Positions 1 through 9,600 of a stretch of DNA of 32,028 bases are shown here, piece by piece. The first letter of the stretch is position 1. Every line of letters starts with the position of its first letter. The notes below the pieces were generated by a model, which was not told where the DNA came from, made no database searches, and worked only from the letters and a program-made list of their open reading frames with translations. The stretch covers positions 1-32,028 of the forward strand of contig JAGVUA010000126.1 in NCBI GenBank assembly GCA_019136545.1, in the 5' to 3' direction. A program made the translations under genes and the position numbers. The stretch comes from Betaproteobacteria bacterium (GTDB lineage: Bacteria > Pseudomonadota > Gammaproteobacteria > Burkholderiales > Rhodocyclaceae).

Positions 1-20
1 CAACGCGTCTCAACGCGTCT
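1..20. repeat. Two tandem copies of a 10-bp unit
   Basis: The first 20 bases are two perfect copies of CAACGCGTCT. They end just before the stop codon of the apbC/mrp gene, on its 3' side. The window begins here, so further copies may lie outside. The function is unknown; it could be the edge of a small tandem array in the downstream intergenic region. Confidence 0.6.
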
Positions 21-21
21 G

Positions 22-1110
<1,089 letters not shown>

Positions 1111-1182
1111 TTCGAAGGCTCCGGAATAGTTGATAAGTTTTGTACAGTATAACCCAGCCTAAGTTCAATTGGGGCCGTTTGC

Positions 1183-1188
1183 TAGAAT
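1183..1188 (+). promoter_or_regulatory. Possible extended -10 element of metG
   Basis: TGCTAGAAT (the TAGAAT hexamer with a preceding TGn) lies 32 nt before the metG ATG. No convincing -35 hexamer is seen at 16-18 nt, which would fit an extended -10 promoter. Prediction only. Confidence 0.35.
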
Positions 1189-1219
1189 TTCCAGCCCAAA
1201 CCGCCATTTACCCGCCGTC

Positions 1220-3319
1220 ATGACTTCGCGCAAGATTCTCGTCACGTCCGCACTCCCGTACGCCAACGGCGCCATTCACCTCGGTCATCTCGTCGAGTAC
1301 ATCCAGACCGACATCTGGACGCGCTTCCAGAAAATGCGCGACAACGAGTGCCATTATGTCTGCGCCGACGACACGCATGGCACGCCGATCATGCTGCGGG
1401 CGGAGAAGGAGGGTATCACTCCCGAGGCGCTGATCGCCCGCGTGCACGACGAACATACCCGCGACTTCGCCGGCTTTCATGTCCAGTTCGACAACTACTA
1501 CTCGACGCATTCCCCCGAAACGCGCTTCTATTCGGAAGACATCTTCAAGAAACTGAAAGCGGCCGGGCTGATCGAGGTGCGCGCCATCCAGCAGCACTAC
1601 GATCCGGTCAAGCAGATGTTCCTGCCCGATCGTTTCATCAAGGGCGAATGCCCGAAGTGCGGCGCGAAGGACCAGTACGGCGACTCCTGCGAAGTCTGCG
1701 GTGCCGCCTACGCGCCCACCGAACTGAAGAACCCCTACTCGGCCGTCTCGGGCGCGGTGCCGGAACTGCGCGCTTCCGACCATTATTTCTTCAAGCTCTC
1801 CGACCCGCGCTGCCAGACCTTCCTGCGCCGCTGGACGCAGGAAGGCGGCCACGTGCCGCCCGAGGCGGCCAACAAGCTGCAGGAATGGCTGGGCGCGCCG
1901 GGGGAAAACAAGCTGACCGACTGGGACATCTCGCGCGACGCCCCCTACTTCGGCTTCGAGATTCCCGACGCGCCGGGAAAATACTTCTACGTCTGGCTCG
2001 ACGCGCCGATCGGCTACATGGGCTCCTTCCGCAAGCTCTGCGCGCGTACCGGCCTGAATTTCGACGACTTCTGGGGCAAGGACTCGCAAGCCGAGCTCTA
2101 CCATTTCGTCGGCAAGGACATCCTCTACTTCCACGCGCTGTTCTGGCCGGCGGAGCTGGAGCACGCCGGTTACCGCACGCCGACCAAGGTGCTGCCGCAC
2201 GGCTTCCTGACCGTCGACGGCGCCAAGATGTCGAAGAGCCGCGGCACTTTCATCACCGCCGAAAGCTACCTCGCAGTCGGTCTCAATCCCGAGTGGCTGC
2301 GCTATTACTTCGCCGCCAAGCTCAACGGCTCGATGGAGGACATCGACCTCAACCTCAGCGACTTCGTCCAGCGCGTCAATGCCGATCTGGTCGGCAAATT
2401 CATCAACATCGCCAGCCGCGCCGCCGGCTTCATCGCCAAGAAGTTCGACGGCAAGCTGATGCACGCGCACATCGCCGAGACCTTCCGCGCCGACCTCGCC
2501 GGACTGATGGAAGCCGCCGAGGACATCGCCGGCCATTACGAGGAGCGCGATTACGGCCGGGCCGTGCGCCGGATCATGGCGCTGGCCGACCAGGTGAACC
2601 AGTACGTCGACAAGCATCAGCCCTGGGTACTGGCCAAGTCGGCCGACAACGACGCGCAGCTGCACCACGTCTGCTCGATGCTGATCAATGCCTTCCGTCT
2701 GCTGACGCTCTACCTCAAGCCTATCCTGCCGCACCTGGCCAAGCGCGCCGAGGAGTTCCTCAACGTCGCGCCGCTCAAGTGGAGCGATGCCGGCCACCTG
2801 CTGCCGCCCGCGCATCCGATCAACGCCTACGAACACCTGATGCAGCGCGTCGATCCCAAGCAGATCGATGCGCTGCTCGCCGCCAACCGCGAGAGCCTGG
2901 CGCCGGCGCCCGAGCAGCAGTCGCAGCAGCGTCACGCCCAGCACCAGCAGCAAAGCGAGGACAAGGCGCAGGAAGCCGTGCCGCCTGTCTCCATCGACGA
3001 CTTCGGCAAGATCGACCTGCGCATCGCCCGCATCGCCAACGCCGAGCAGGTCGAAGGCGCCGACAAGCTGCTCAAGCTCAGCCTCGACCTCGGTCCGCTC
3101 GGCACGCGCCAGGTGTTCGCCGGCATCAAGTCGGCCTATGACCCGGCGACGCTGGTCGGCCGCCTGACCGTGATGGTCGCCAATCTGGCACCGCGCAAGA
3201 TGAAGTTCGGCATGAGCGAAGGCATGGTGCTCGCCGCCTCGGATGCCGGCGGCCAGACGCCCGGCCTGTTCCTGCTCTCGCCCGACGACGGCGCCATGCC
3301 GGGCATGCGCGTGAAGTGA
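1220..3319 (+). CDS. metG: Methionyl-tRNA synthetase, long form with C-terminal tRNA-binding domain
   Basis: A class I aminoacyl-tRNA synthetase of 699 residues that charges tRNA(Met) with methionine. The HIGH-type signature is HLGH at residues 20-23, and KMSKS is at 336-340. The zinc knuckle in the CP insertion has four cysteines, C144, C147, C157 and C160. A C-terminal EMAP/Arc1p-like tRNA-binding domain runs from about residue 590 to the end and mediates dimerisation in the family. It is joined by a glutamine- and histidine-rich linker at about 563-583. The start is set at the ATG at 1220 because the protein begins [17 protein letters not shown] there, as family members do; an upstream in-frame TTG at 1169 would add 17 unlikely residues. 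The stop codon overlaps the start of the acylphosphatase gene by one base (TGATG). Confidence 0.98.
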   Translation: MTSRKILVTSALPYANGAIHLGHLVEYIQTDIWTRFQKMRDNECHYVCADDTHGTPIMLRAEKEGITPEALIARVHDEHTRDFAGFHVQFDNYYSTHSPETRFYSEDIFKKLKAAGLIEVRAIQQHYDPVKQMFLPDRFIKGECPKCGAKDQYGDSCEVCGAAYAPTELKNPYSAVSGAVPELRASDHYFFKLSDPRCQTFLRRWTQEGGHVPPEAANKLQEWLGAPGENKLTDWDISRDAPYFGFEIPDAPGKYFYVWLDAPIGYMGSFRKLCARTGLNFDDFWGKDSQAELYHFVGKDILYFHALFWPAELEHAGYRTPTKVLPHGFLTVDGAKMSKSRGTFITAESYLAVGLNPEWLRYYFAAKLNGSMEDIDLNLSDFVQRVNADLVGKFINIASRAAGFIAKKFDGKLMHAHIAETFRADLAGLMEAAEDIAGHYEERDYGRAVRRIMALADQVNQYVDKHQPWVLAKSADNDAQLHHVCSMLINAFRLLTLYLKPILPHLAKRAEEFLNVAPLKWSDAGHLLPPAHPINAYEHLMQRVDPKQIDALLAANRESLAPAPEQQSQQRHAQHQQQSEDKAQEAVPPVSIDDFGKIDLRIARIANAEQVEGADKLLKLSLDLGPLGTRQVFAGIKSAYDPATLVGRLTVMVANLAPRKMKFGMSEGMVLAASDAGGQTPGLFLLSPDDGAMPGMRVK

Positions 3320-3591
3320 TGGAGAAACGCCGCTTGGTGATCACCGGCCTCGTCCAGGGCGTCAGCTACCGCCAGGCCTTGATCGGCGTGGCGCGACGGC
3401 TGACTTTGACCGGCTGGGTGCGCAACCGCCGCGATGGCAGCGTCGAGGCGATGATCGCCGGTAGCGCCGAGGCGGTTGCGGCGCTGATCGACTGGGCGCG
3501 GCGCGGACCGGCCGGTGCCGAAGTCGAGCACGTCGCGGTCGAACTCGGCACCGGCGACCACCAAGGCTTCGAGCAGTTGCCGACGGCCTGA
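3319..3591 (+). CDS. acyP: Acylphosphatase
   Basis: A 90-residue small cytosolic enzyme that hydrolyses acyl phosphates such as carbamoyl or acetyl phosphate. The family signature GLVQGVSYR (residues 10-18) carries the phosphate-binding Arg18, and the catalytic asparagine is N36 in GWVRNRRDG. Length and fold pattern match the ~90-residue family. The ATG at 3319 uses the last base of the metG stop (TGATG), so the two genes are probably translationally coupled; a GTG one codon earlier is also possible. No separate promoter is seen. The natural substrate cannot be told from sequence. Confidence 0.93.
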   Translation: MEKRRLVITGLVQGVSYRQALIGVARRLTLTGWVRNRRDGSVEAMIAGSAEAVAALIDWARRGPAGAEVEHVAVELGTGDHQGFEQLPTA

Positions 3592-3601
3592 TAGCTTCCG
3601 G

Positions 3602-3616
3602 CAATCGGCCCGATTG
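3602..3616. repeat. Perfect 7-bp inverted repeat with 1-nt centre
   Basis: CAATCGG-C-CCGATTG lies 10 nt downstream of acyP and about 45 nt before the predicted -10 of the peroxiredoxin gene. With one base at the centre it looks more like a protein-binding dyad than an RNA hairpin. No regulator is known from the sequence. Confidence 0.4.
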
Positions 3617-3660
3617 GAAAATGCAATTGCCGCGGCGCAACGAATAGCCCTGCGCTGCAG

Positions 3661-3666
3661 TAGAAT
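3661..3666 (+). promoter_or_regulatory. Possible -10 element of the peroxiredoxin gene
   Basis: TAGAAT lies 67 nt before the peroxiredoxin ATG, in the 141-bp acyP-peroxiredoxin gap. No strong -35 hexamer is visible, so an activator may be needed. Prediction only. Confidence 0.3.
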
Positions 3667-3732
3667 TTTTCCATGTCGCTGCCATCGTTTTTCGGCACGC
3701 CAACATTCCCACCCGTTCAACAAGGAGTCAAC

Positions 3733-4332
3733 ATGGCCGTTCTCGTCGGCAAGCAAGCCCCCGATTTCACCGCCACCGCCGTCTTTGGCAACAACGAGAT
3801 CAAGGATCTCAAGATGTCGGACTACAAGGGCAAGTACGTCGTGCTGTTCTTCTATCCGCTCGATTTCACTTTCGTCTGCCCGTCCGAGCTGATCGCCTTC
3901 GACCACCGCCTGGAAGAATTCAAGAAGCGCAACGTCGAAGTCATCGGCTGCTCGATCGACTCGCAATTCACGCATCTGGCCTGGAAGAACACGCCGGTCA
4001 ACCAGGGCGGTATCGGCCAGGTCCAGTATCCGCTGGTCGCCGACGTCAAGCACGCCATCTGCCAAGCGTACGACGTCGAGTTTTCCGCCGCCGGCGTCGC
4101 CTTCCGCGGTTCCTTCCTGATCGACAAGGCCGGCATCGTCCGCCACCAGGTCGTCAACGACCTGCCGCTCGGCCGCAACATCGACGAGATGCTGCGCATG
4201 ATCGATGCGCTGCAATTCACCGAAGAGCACGGCGAGGTATGTCCCGCCGGCTGGCAAAAAGGCAAGGCCGGCATGGGCGCCTCGCCCGAAGGCGTTGCCA
4301 AGTACTTGGCCGAGCACGCCAAGGAGCTGTAA
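3733..4332 (+). CDS. 2-Cys peroxiredoxin (AhpC/TSA, typical Prx1 type)
   Basis: A 199-residue typical 2-Cys peroxiredoxin that reduces H2O2 and organic hydroperoxides in the cytosol. The peroxidatic cysteine is C49 in DFTFVCPSE and the resolving cysteine is C170 in EVCPAGW. Both motifs are intact and the length matches the AhpC/Prx1 class. The start at 3733 is set by an AAGGAG ribosome binding site at 3722-3727, spaced 5 nt from the ATG; an in-frame ATG at 3673 lacks one and would add 20 residues unlike the family. No ahpF lies beside it, so thioredoxin or another reductase probably serves as partner (inference). A strong terminator follows, and the gene appears monocistronic. The symbol ahpC is possible but not certain without ahpF. 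Confidence 0.95.
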   Translation: MAVLVGKQAPDFTATAVFGNNEIKDLKMSDYKGKYVVLFFYPLDFTFVCPSELIAFDHRLEEFKKRNVEVIGCSIDSQFTHLAWKNTPVNQGGIGQVQYPLVADVKHAICQAYDVEFSAAGVAFRGSFLIDKAGIVRHQVVNDLPLGRNIDEMLRMIDALQFTEEHGEVCPAGWQKGKAGMGASPEGVAKYLAEHAKEL

Positions 4333-4370
4333 TCAATTAAAAAAACAGGGATACCCCCAACCCCAACGGA

Positions 4371-4397
4371 AGCCGCCCCACGAGGGCGGCTTTTTTT
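4371..4397 (+). terminator. Rho-independent terminator of the peroxiredoxin gene
   Basis: A perfect 8-bp stem, AGCCGCCC with GGGCGGCT, closes a 5-nt loop (CACGA) and is followed by seven T residues. It lies 39 nt after the stop codon. Confidence 0.92.
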
Positions 4398-4487
4398 GGC
4401 CATGCCGCGTCGGAAACTCTTACACTCACCCATCTGCCAGACAGACCGGCAATATTTTTCACATTATTTTTCAATCTGCTAAAAAGT

Positions 4488-4505
4488 TTGGTGTAGATAT
4501 TGCTT
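4488..4505 (+). promoter_or_regulatory. Sigma-54 (-24/-12) promoter of the PEP-CTERM gene
   Basis: TTGGTGT-AGATA-TTGCTT has the invariant GG (4490-4491) and GC (4502-4503) separated by exactly 10 nt, as RpoN promoters require. It matches the consensus TTGGCAC-N5-TTGCTT except in the CAC part. The transcript would start near 4515, about 34 nt before the ATG. The surrounding ~100 bp are much richer in A and T than the rest of the window. The family context agrees: in Rhodocyclales such as Zoogloea, PEP-CTERM genes are reported to depend on RpoN and PrsK/PrsR. Confidence 0.75.
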
Positions 4506-4548
4506 GGCGGCCCATACCACAATATCCGTGGCATGGGGGAGCAAAAAA

Positions 4549-5400
4549 ATGAAAAAGCTATTGATTCCGGCGCTCGCCGTCGCCATCGCGTCTCTGGCCA
4601 GTCAGGCCAACGCCACTATCGTCATCAACTATCCCGACTTTTCCAGCGTCGCCGGACTGACCATCAACGGCAACGCAGCCCAAGCGGGTAACGTGCTGCG
4701 AGTCACGCCTGCTGATTTTGGCCAGTCGGGCAGCGCATTCTCGACGACTACGGTATCCCTGGCGTCAGGAGCCTCTTTCAGTACCTACTTCCAGTTCCGG
4801 TTCACCAGCCCCGGGGGCGCTTGCGACGGGATCGATCAGAACGGAAACTCGACCTGCGGCGCGGACGGTCTCGTTTTCGCGGTTCAGACGGCCGGCAACA
4901 ACGTCGGCGGCTTGGGCGGCGGCTTGGGGTTTGACGGTATTTCTCCTAGCGTCGGCGTCGAATTCGACACTTGGAACAACGGTTCGTCCGACGGCAACAG
5001 CAGCAATCATGTCGGCGTGGACATCAATGGCGTGGTGTTGCCCTCGGCAGCGCAAACCGAGGTGACCGAGGCCGACATGAACGGCGGCGACATCTGGAAC
5101 GCCTGGATCGACTACAACAGCGTATCCCAGCTTCTGGAAGTCCGGTTGACCCGCTCCCTTGCCCGCCCCACGACCGCGCTGCTTTCGTACAACAATCTCG
5201 ACTTGGCCGGCGTGCTCGGGACAACGAATGCCTTCGTCGGTTTTACCTCGGGCACCGGTGCCGCATTCGCCAATCACGACGTCCTCAATTGGCGCCTGGA
5301 AGACAATTACCGACCGTTCGGCGTTCCCGAGCCCGGTTCGCTTGCGCTTGCCGGAGCAGCCTTGGCGCTGCTGGGCCTCCGGCGCCGCCAGTCGCGCTAG
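4549..5400 (+). CDS. PEP-CTERM sorting-domain protein with L-type lectin-like domain
   Basis: A 283-residue exported protein. It has an N-terminal signal peptide (about residues 1-23, ending SQANA) and a C-terminal PEP-CTERM tripartite tail. In that tail VPEP is at about 259-262, a hydrophobic helix follows, and a basic RRR cluster ends the protein. Such tails are cut by exosortase, so the mature protein is expected at the surface or in the exopolysaccharide matrix. The body resembles a bacterial legume-lectin-like beta-sandwich: GADGLVFAVQ, a glycine-rich stretch, then SVGVEFDTWNN with a metal-site-like Asp/Asn pattern. Two cysteines in an acidic, Asn-rich loop (CDGIDQNGNSTC) could form a disulfide. 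The start at 4549 follows GGGGGAG at 4535-4541. It stands alone between two terminators behind a sigma-54-like promoter. Sugar binding is inferred from fold only. Confidence 0.9.
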   Translation: MKKLLIPALAVAIASLASQANATIVINYPDFSSVAGLTINGNAAQAGNVLRVTPADFGQSGSAFSTTTVSLASGASFSTYFQFRFTSPGGACDGIDQNGNSTCGADGLVFAVQTAGNNVGGLGGGLGFDGISPSVGVEFDTWNNGSSDGNSSNHVGVDINGVVLPSAAQTEVTEADMNGGDIWNAWIDYNSVSQLLEVRLTRSLARPTTALLSYNNLDLAGVLGTTNAFVGFTSGTGAAFANHDVLNWRLEDNYRPFGVPEPGSLALAGAALALLGLRRRQSR

Positions 5401-5433
5401 GCAATCCCGGTTCGCAGAACGGTAACGACCAAG

Positions 5434-5456
5434 GCCGCCTTCGGGCGGCTTTTTTT
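5434..5456 (+). terminator. Rho-independent terminator of the PEP-CTERM gene
   Basis: GCCGCC-TTCG-GGCGGC forms a stem capped by a stable TTCG tetraloop, followed by seven T residues, 33 nt after the stop codon. Confidence 0.92.
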
Positions 5457-5573
5457 ATTGTCGGCACCGGTAACAATACGAAACACTTCCGTCCGAGCCG
5501 CAAGTCGGCAAGCGGTCGGTCTGCTGCGTTATTCGCTCCAGAACAACCGTGTTCTGCCCACACCCGGAGCGCA

Positions 5574-6011
5574 ATGATGAAAAGCAAACTCATGATCCCG
5601 GCCCTGCTTGCGGCCGTCGCCTTCAGCACCGGCGCCATCGCCCACGACAACGACCGTGGCTGGCATTCGTATCGTCACCATCATCACTACCCGCAGATGC
5701 CGCCGCCCCCGGTCTTCATGCCGCGTTACGCCTATCCTCCGCCTCCTCCGGTGGTCTATCGCGAGCCCATCATCTACCGACAGCCGGTCGTCTATTCGGC
5801 GCCGCCGGTCTACTATCCGCCGGCGCCTGTTTACTATGGACCGCCGGCACGGTATGGGTATCACCGCCACGGTGGCGATCGCGACGTCGGACGTGCCCTC
5901 GGCGCGGTGGCCGGCGGCGTGATCGGCAACCAGATCGGCCAAGGTCATCTGGGCCCGACCGTACTGGGCGCCGTCGTGGGAGGCATCGTCGGCGGCGAAA
6001 TCGCCAGGTGA
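5574..6011 (+). CDS. Exported His/Pro/Tyr-rich glycine-zipper protein
   Basis: A 145-residue small secreted or outer-membrane-associated protein. A signal peptide covers about residues 1-23 (cleavage after AIA). The middle is low complexity: a histidine cluster (HHHH near 35-38) followed by Pro/Tyr/Val-rich repeats such as PPPPPVVY and PVYY. The C-terminal ~45 residues form a glycine-zipper 2TM segment (GRALGAVAGGVIGNQIG, then VLGAVVGGIVGGEIA), as in the Rickettsia 17-kDa antigen family and in YMGG-like proteins. The start at 5574 has GGAG at 5566-5569; the next codon is also ATG. There is no lipobox cysteine, unlike many glycine-zipper lipoproteins. It lies 117 nt after the PEP-CTERM terminator and is probably transcribed on its own. 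No function can be assigned; the His cluster could bind metal (inference). Confidence 0.85.
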   Translation: MMKSKLMIPALLAAVAFSTGAIAHDNDRGWHSYRHHHHYPQMPPPPVFMPRYAYPPPPPVVYREPIIYRQPVVYSAPPVYYPPAPVYYGPPARYGYHRHGGDRDVGRALGAVAGGVIGNQIGQGHLGPTVLGAVVGGIVGGEIAR

Positions 6012-6091
6012 GCGGATTTCCCGATGCCGGCCGGTTGCGCCGTTGGTGAAATGAGATCTTCGGCGCCGGCCAGCGGCTGACCGAAGGGGCT

Positions 6092-6113
6092 GCGCGCCGG
6101 CAAGCCGGCGCGC
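6092..6113. repeat. Perfect 10-bp inverted repeat between convergent genes
   Basis: GCGCGCCGGC-AA-GCCGGCGCGC lies in the 109-bp gap between the convergent glycine-zipper and cupin genes. It could fold into a very stable hairpin in both transcripts and act as a bidirectional terminator, but there is no T tract on either side. Termination is therefore inferred from position only. Confidence 0.55.
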
Positions 6114-6120
6114 CCGAGCT

Positions 6121-6603
6121 TTACCGGCCCGCCAACAGCGCCACCCAGCCGGCCAGCACGGCAGCGGCATGCGGGTCGTTCTCGGCCAGCGCCCACGGCG
6201 CTTTTTCCGCCTCGGTCAGCGGCAGGTAGGGACCGGCCTTGGCTTCCAGGAAAACCGTGCCGGGCTCCAGCGCGAACACGGTATGCCAAGTGCCGTGTGG
6301 CATATCCACGCCCACCGGCGCGCCACTCTCGAAGCCACGCATTTTCACGGCATCGACGAGAGTGCCGGCATCGTCGAAGGTCAGCAGGCCGAGCGTGCCG
6401 CGCAGCACGACCATGGTTTCGTCCTTGTCCGGATCGAGATGGCGGTGCGGCATGATGTACGAGCCCGGCTCGATGGCGTTGAGCAGCCGGTGCGCTGGCT
6501 GGTGGTCGTCGCGGTGGAAATTGCGGTTCTTGCGGCCGCGCGGGTTTTGCCGCGCCTCGGCGCTGACGGCTTCGAGCAGCGCCGCATCAATCAGCCGGAT
6601 CAC
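6121..6603 (-). CDS. WbuC-type cupin-fold metalloprotein
   Basis: A 160-residue protein resembling the WbuC cupin family. The conserved block HRLLNAIEPGSYIMPHRH carries metal-ligand histidines at the end, followed by a conserved Glu in KDETMVVLRG. A further His lies in PHGTWHTVFAL. The likely start is the GTG at 6603, which overlaps the dnaE stop as GTGA; there is no suitable ATG, and longer frames would run back through dnaE. The protein is then about the usual family length. WbuC genes are best known from O-antigen clusters, but no such genes are adjacent; here the gene is coupled behind dnaE. The reaction is unknown; a small-molecule isomerase or binding role is only suggested by the fold. 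Confidence 0.8.
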   Translation of the reverse strand: MIRLIDAALLEAVSAEARQNPRGRKNRNFHRDDHQPAHRLLNAIEPGSYIMPHRHLDPDKDETMVVLRGTLGLLTFDDAGTLVDAVKMRGFESGAPVGVDMPHGTWHTVFALEPGTVFLEAKAGPYLPLTEAEKAPWALAENDPHAAAVLAGWVALLAGR

Positions 6604-9600
6604 GGGTATACAACCTTGACATTGTCGGCGGACAACCAGTCCGAAAGGGCATCGAGCAGCTTGTCGTCGAGGCTGACGCGCCAGTTGTCGGGCAGCGGAA
6701 TCTCCGCCTCGGCCTCGCCATTCCGGTAGGCGAGCCGTACCGGACAACCGCCATCGCCCATGCCGCGATGGGGCGCCAGCAGCGTTTGCAGGCGCTGCGC
6801 ATCGCCTGCCCGAGTGCCGCCGTTCATCGACAGGCGCAGCACCTTGGCGTAGCGGCCGCGCGCCTCGCCAAGCGTCAGGAGCCGATCGGCATTGACGCGC
6901 AAGCCGCCGGTGTAGTCGTCGCGACTGACCTTGCCCTCGACCAGCAGCAGTTCGTCCTCGCGAATCCTGGCCCGCTCGGTTTCCCAGAGCTCGTTGTACA
7001 CCGTCACGTCGAGTTGGGCACTGGCATCGTCGAGGGTCACGATGGCCATCTTGCCGCGCCGGGACATCTGCGTGCGCAGCCCCGTGACCACGCCGGCCAT
7101 GAGCACGGCGTCGCGCTGCGGCTCGAGCTGCGCCAGCCGGCGCTTGACGAAGCTCGACACTTCCCGCGCGTACTCATTGAACGGATGGCCTGACAGGAAG
7201 AAGCCGAGCGCCTGCTTCTCTTGCAGCAGGCGCTCGCGCTCGCCCCAGCGCGCCGCATCGACGTAGGGCGTCGACGGCGCCTCGCCCGTCGCGCCGAGAT
7301 CGAACAGGCCGCCCTGCAGGGCATTGCGCTCGGACTGTTCGGCCGTTTCCAGCGCCACGCCTACCGAGGACAGCAGTTTGTGGCGATGGTCGTCGATGGC
7401 ATCGAAGGCGCCCGCCCGCACCAGCGCTTCGACGACGCGACGATTGACCACGCGCTTGTCCACGCGCTTGCAGAAGTCGAACAGGTCGAGGAAGGGACCG
7501 GCTTCGCGCGCCTTGAGGATGACGCCGAGCGCCGAGTCGCCGGTGCCCTTGATGGCGCCCAGGCCATAGCGCACCGTTCTGCCATCCACCGGCTGGAAGC
7601 GGATGCCGCTCCGGTTGATGTCCGGCGGCAGGAAAGTCAGGCCGTTGTCGAGGCCGTTCTGGAAAAAGAACTGCACCTTGTCGGTGTTGGCCATTTCCGA
7701 CGACAGCGTCGCCGCCATGAAGGCCGCCGGATGATGATGTTTGAGCCACGCAGTCTGAAAGGCGACCACGGAGTAGGCAGCGGCGTGCGACTTGTTGAAG
7801 CCGTAGCCGGCGAACTTCTCCATGGTGTCGAAGATTTCGTTGGCCAGGCGCTCGTCGATGCCGTTCGCGCCCGCGCCGGTGACGAACTTGGTACGTTCCT
7901 TGGCCATCTCCTCGGGCTTCTTCTTGCCCATCGCGCGGCGCAGCAGGTCGGCGCCGCCCAAGCTGTAGCCGGCGATCACCTGCGCCGCCTGCATCACCTG
8001 CTCCTGGTAGATCATGATGCCGTAGGTATTCGACAGCACCTTCTCCAGATTCGGATGCGGATAGATGACTTTCTCGCGCTTGTGCTTGCGGGCGACGAAG
8101 CTGGGGATATTCTCCATCGGCCCCGGCCGGTAGAGGGCATTGAGCGCGATCAGGTCCTCGATGCAGTCGGGCTTCGCCTGCACCAGCGTGTCCTTCATGC
8201 CGCCCGATTCGAACTGGAAGACCGCCGTGGTGTTGGCGTTCTTGAAGACGTGATCGTAGGTCGACCGGTCGTCGAGCGGCAAGGCGTCGAGATCGACAGC
8301 CACGCCATCGACCGCGAGCGCGAAATGCGCCGCCTCGGCGAGGATCGTCAAGGTGCGCAGGCCGAGAAAGTCGAACTTGACCAGGCCGGCGCTCTCGACG
8401 TCGTCCTTGTCGAACTGGCTGACTGTGGCGAGACCGCCATCGGCCGAGTAGAGCGGGCAGAAATCGGTGAGCTTGCCCGGCGCGATCAGCACGCCGCCGG
8501 CATGCATGCCGACGTTGCGCGTCAGGCCTTCGAGCTTGAGCGCCAGTTCCCAGAGCGTCTTCAGGCCCTCTTCCTCGTCGAGCCGCTGCGTGATGGCCGG
8601 CTCGGCCGCCATCGCCTTGTCGAGCGTGATGCCGAGCTCATTCGGGATCAGTTTGGCGAACTGGTCGACGAAGTTGAAGCCGAGGTCGAGCACGCGGCCG
8701 ACATCGCGAATGACCGCCTTGGCGGCCATGGTGCCGAAAGTGGCGATCTGCGACACGGCGTGCGAGCCATACTTTTTCTTCACGTAGTCGATGACCCGGT
8801 CGCGTCCTTCCTGGCAGAAGTCGATGTCGAAGTCGGGCATCGACACGCGCTCGGGATTGAGGAAGCGCTCGAACAGCAGTTCGTAGCGGATCGGATCGAG
8901 ATCGGTGATCAAGAGCGAATAGGCGACCAGCGAACCGGCGCCCGAGCCGCGGCCGGGCCCGACCGGCACGCCGTTGTGCTTCGCCCACTGGATGAAGTCG
9001 GCAACGATGAGGAAATAGCCGGGGAAGCCCATCTGCTGGATGGTCTTGATCTCGAATTCCAGCCGCTCGGCGTACCGCAGCCGCTGACTTTCGCGCTCGG
9101 CCGGATCGGGGAAAAGTTGCAGCAGGCGCGCCTCCAGGCCGGCACGGGACTGCGCGGCGAGATGGTCGTCCAGCGAAACACCGTCGGGCGTCGGGAAGAT
9201 GGGCAGCTTGCTCTTGCCCAGTTCGATCGACAGGTTGCAGCGACGCGCGATTTCGACCGCGTTTTCCAGCGCTTCGGGCAAGTCGGCAAACAGCTCCGCC
9301 ATCTCGGCCTGCGACTTGAAGTACTGCTCCTCGGTGAACGCGCGCGGCCGGCGCGGATCGGCCAGCACGTAGCCTTCGGCAATGCAGACGCGCGCCTCGT
9401 GCGCTTCGTGGTCGCCGCGCTCGAGAAACTGCACGGGATGGGTGGCGACGACGGGCAAGTCGAGTTCGCCCGCCAGCGCCAGCGTCTGCGCGATCAGCGC
9501 CTCCTGATGCGGCTGGCCGTAGCGCTGGATTTCCAGGTAGTAGCCGCCGGGGAACAAAGCGGCCCATTGGCGCGCGCAGGCGGCGGCCCGGTCAGGCTTG

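Noticed and set aside
1169-1219. TTG start for metG at 1169
   Set aside because: The extra residues are not like the family N-terminus, and the frame would begin before the predicted -10 element.
5451-5490. A sigma-54 promoter before the glycine-zipper gene
   Set aside because: A GGCAC is present near 5463, but no GC occurs at the required 10-nt distance.
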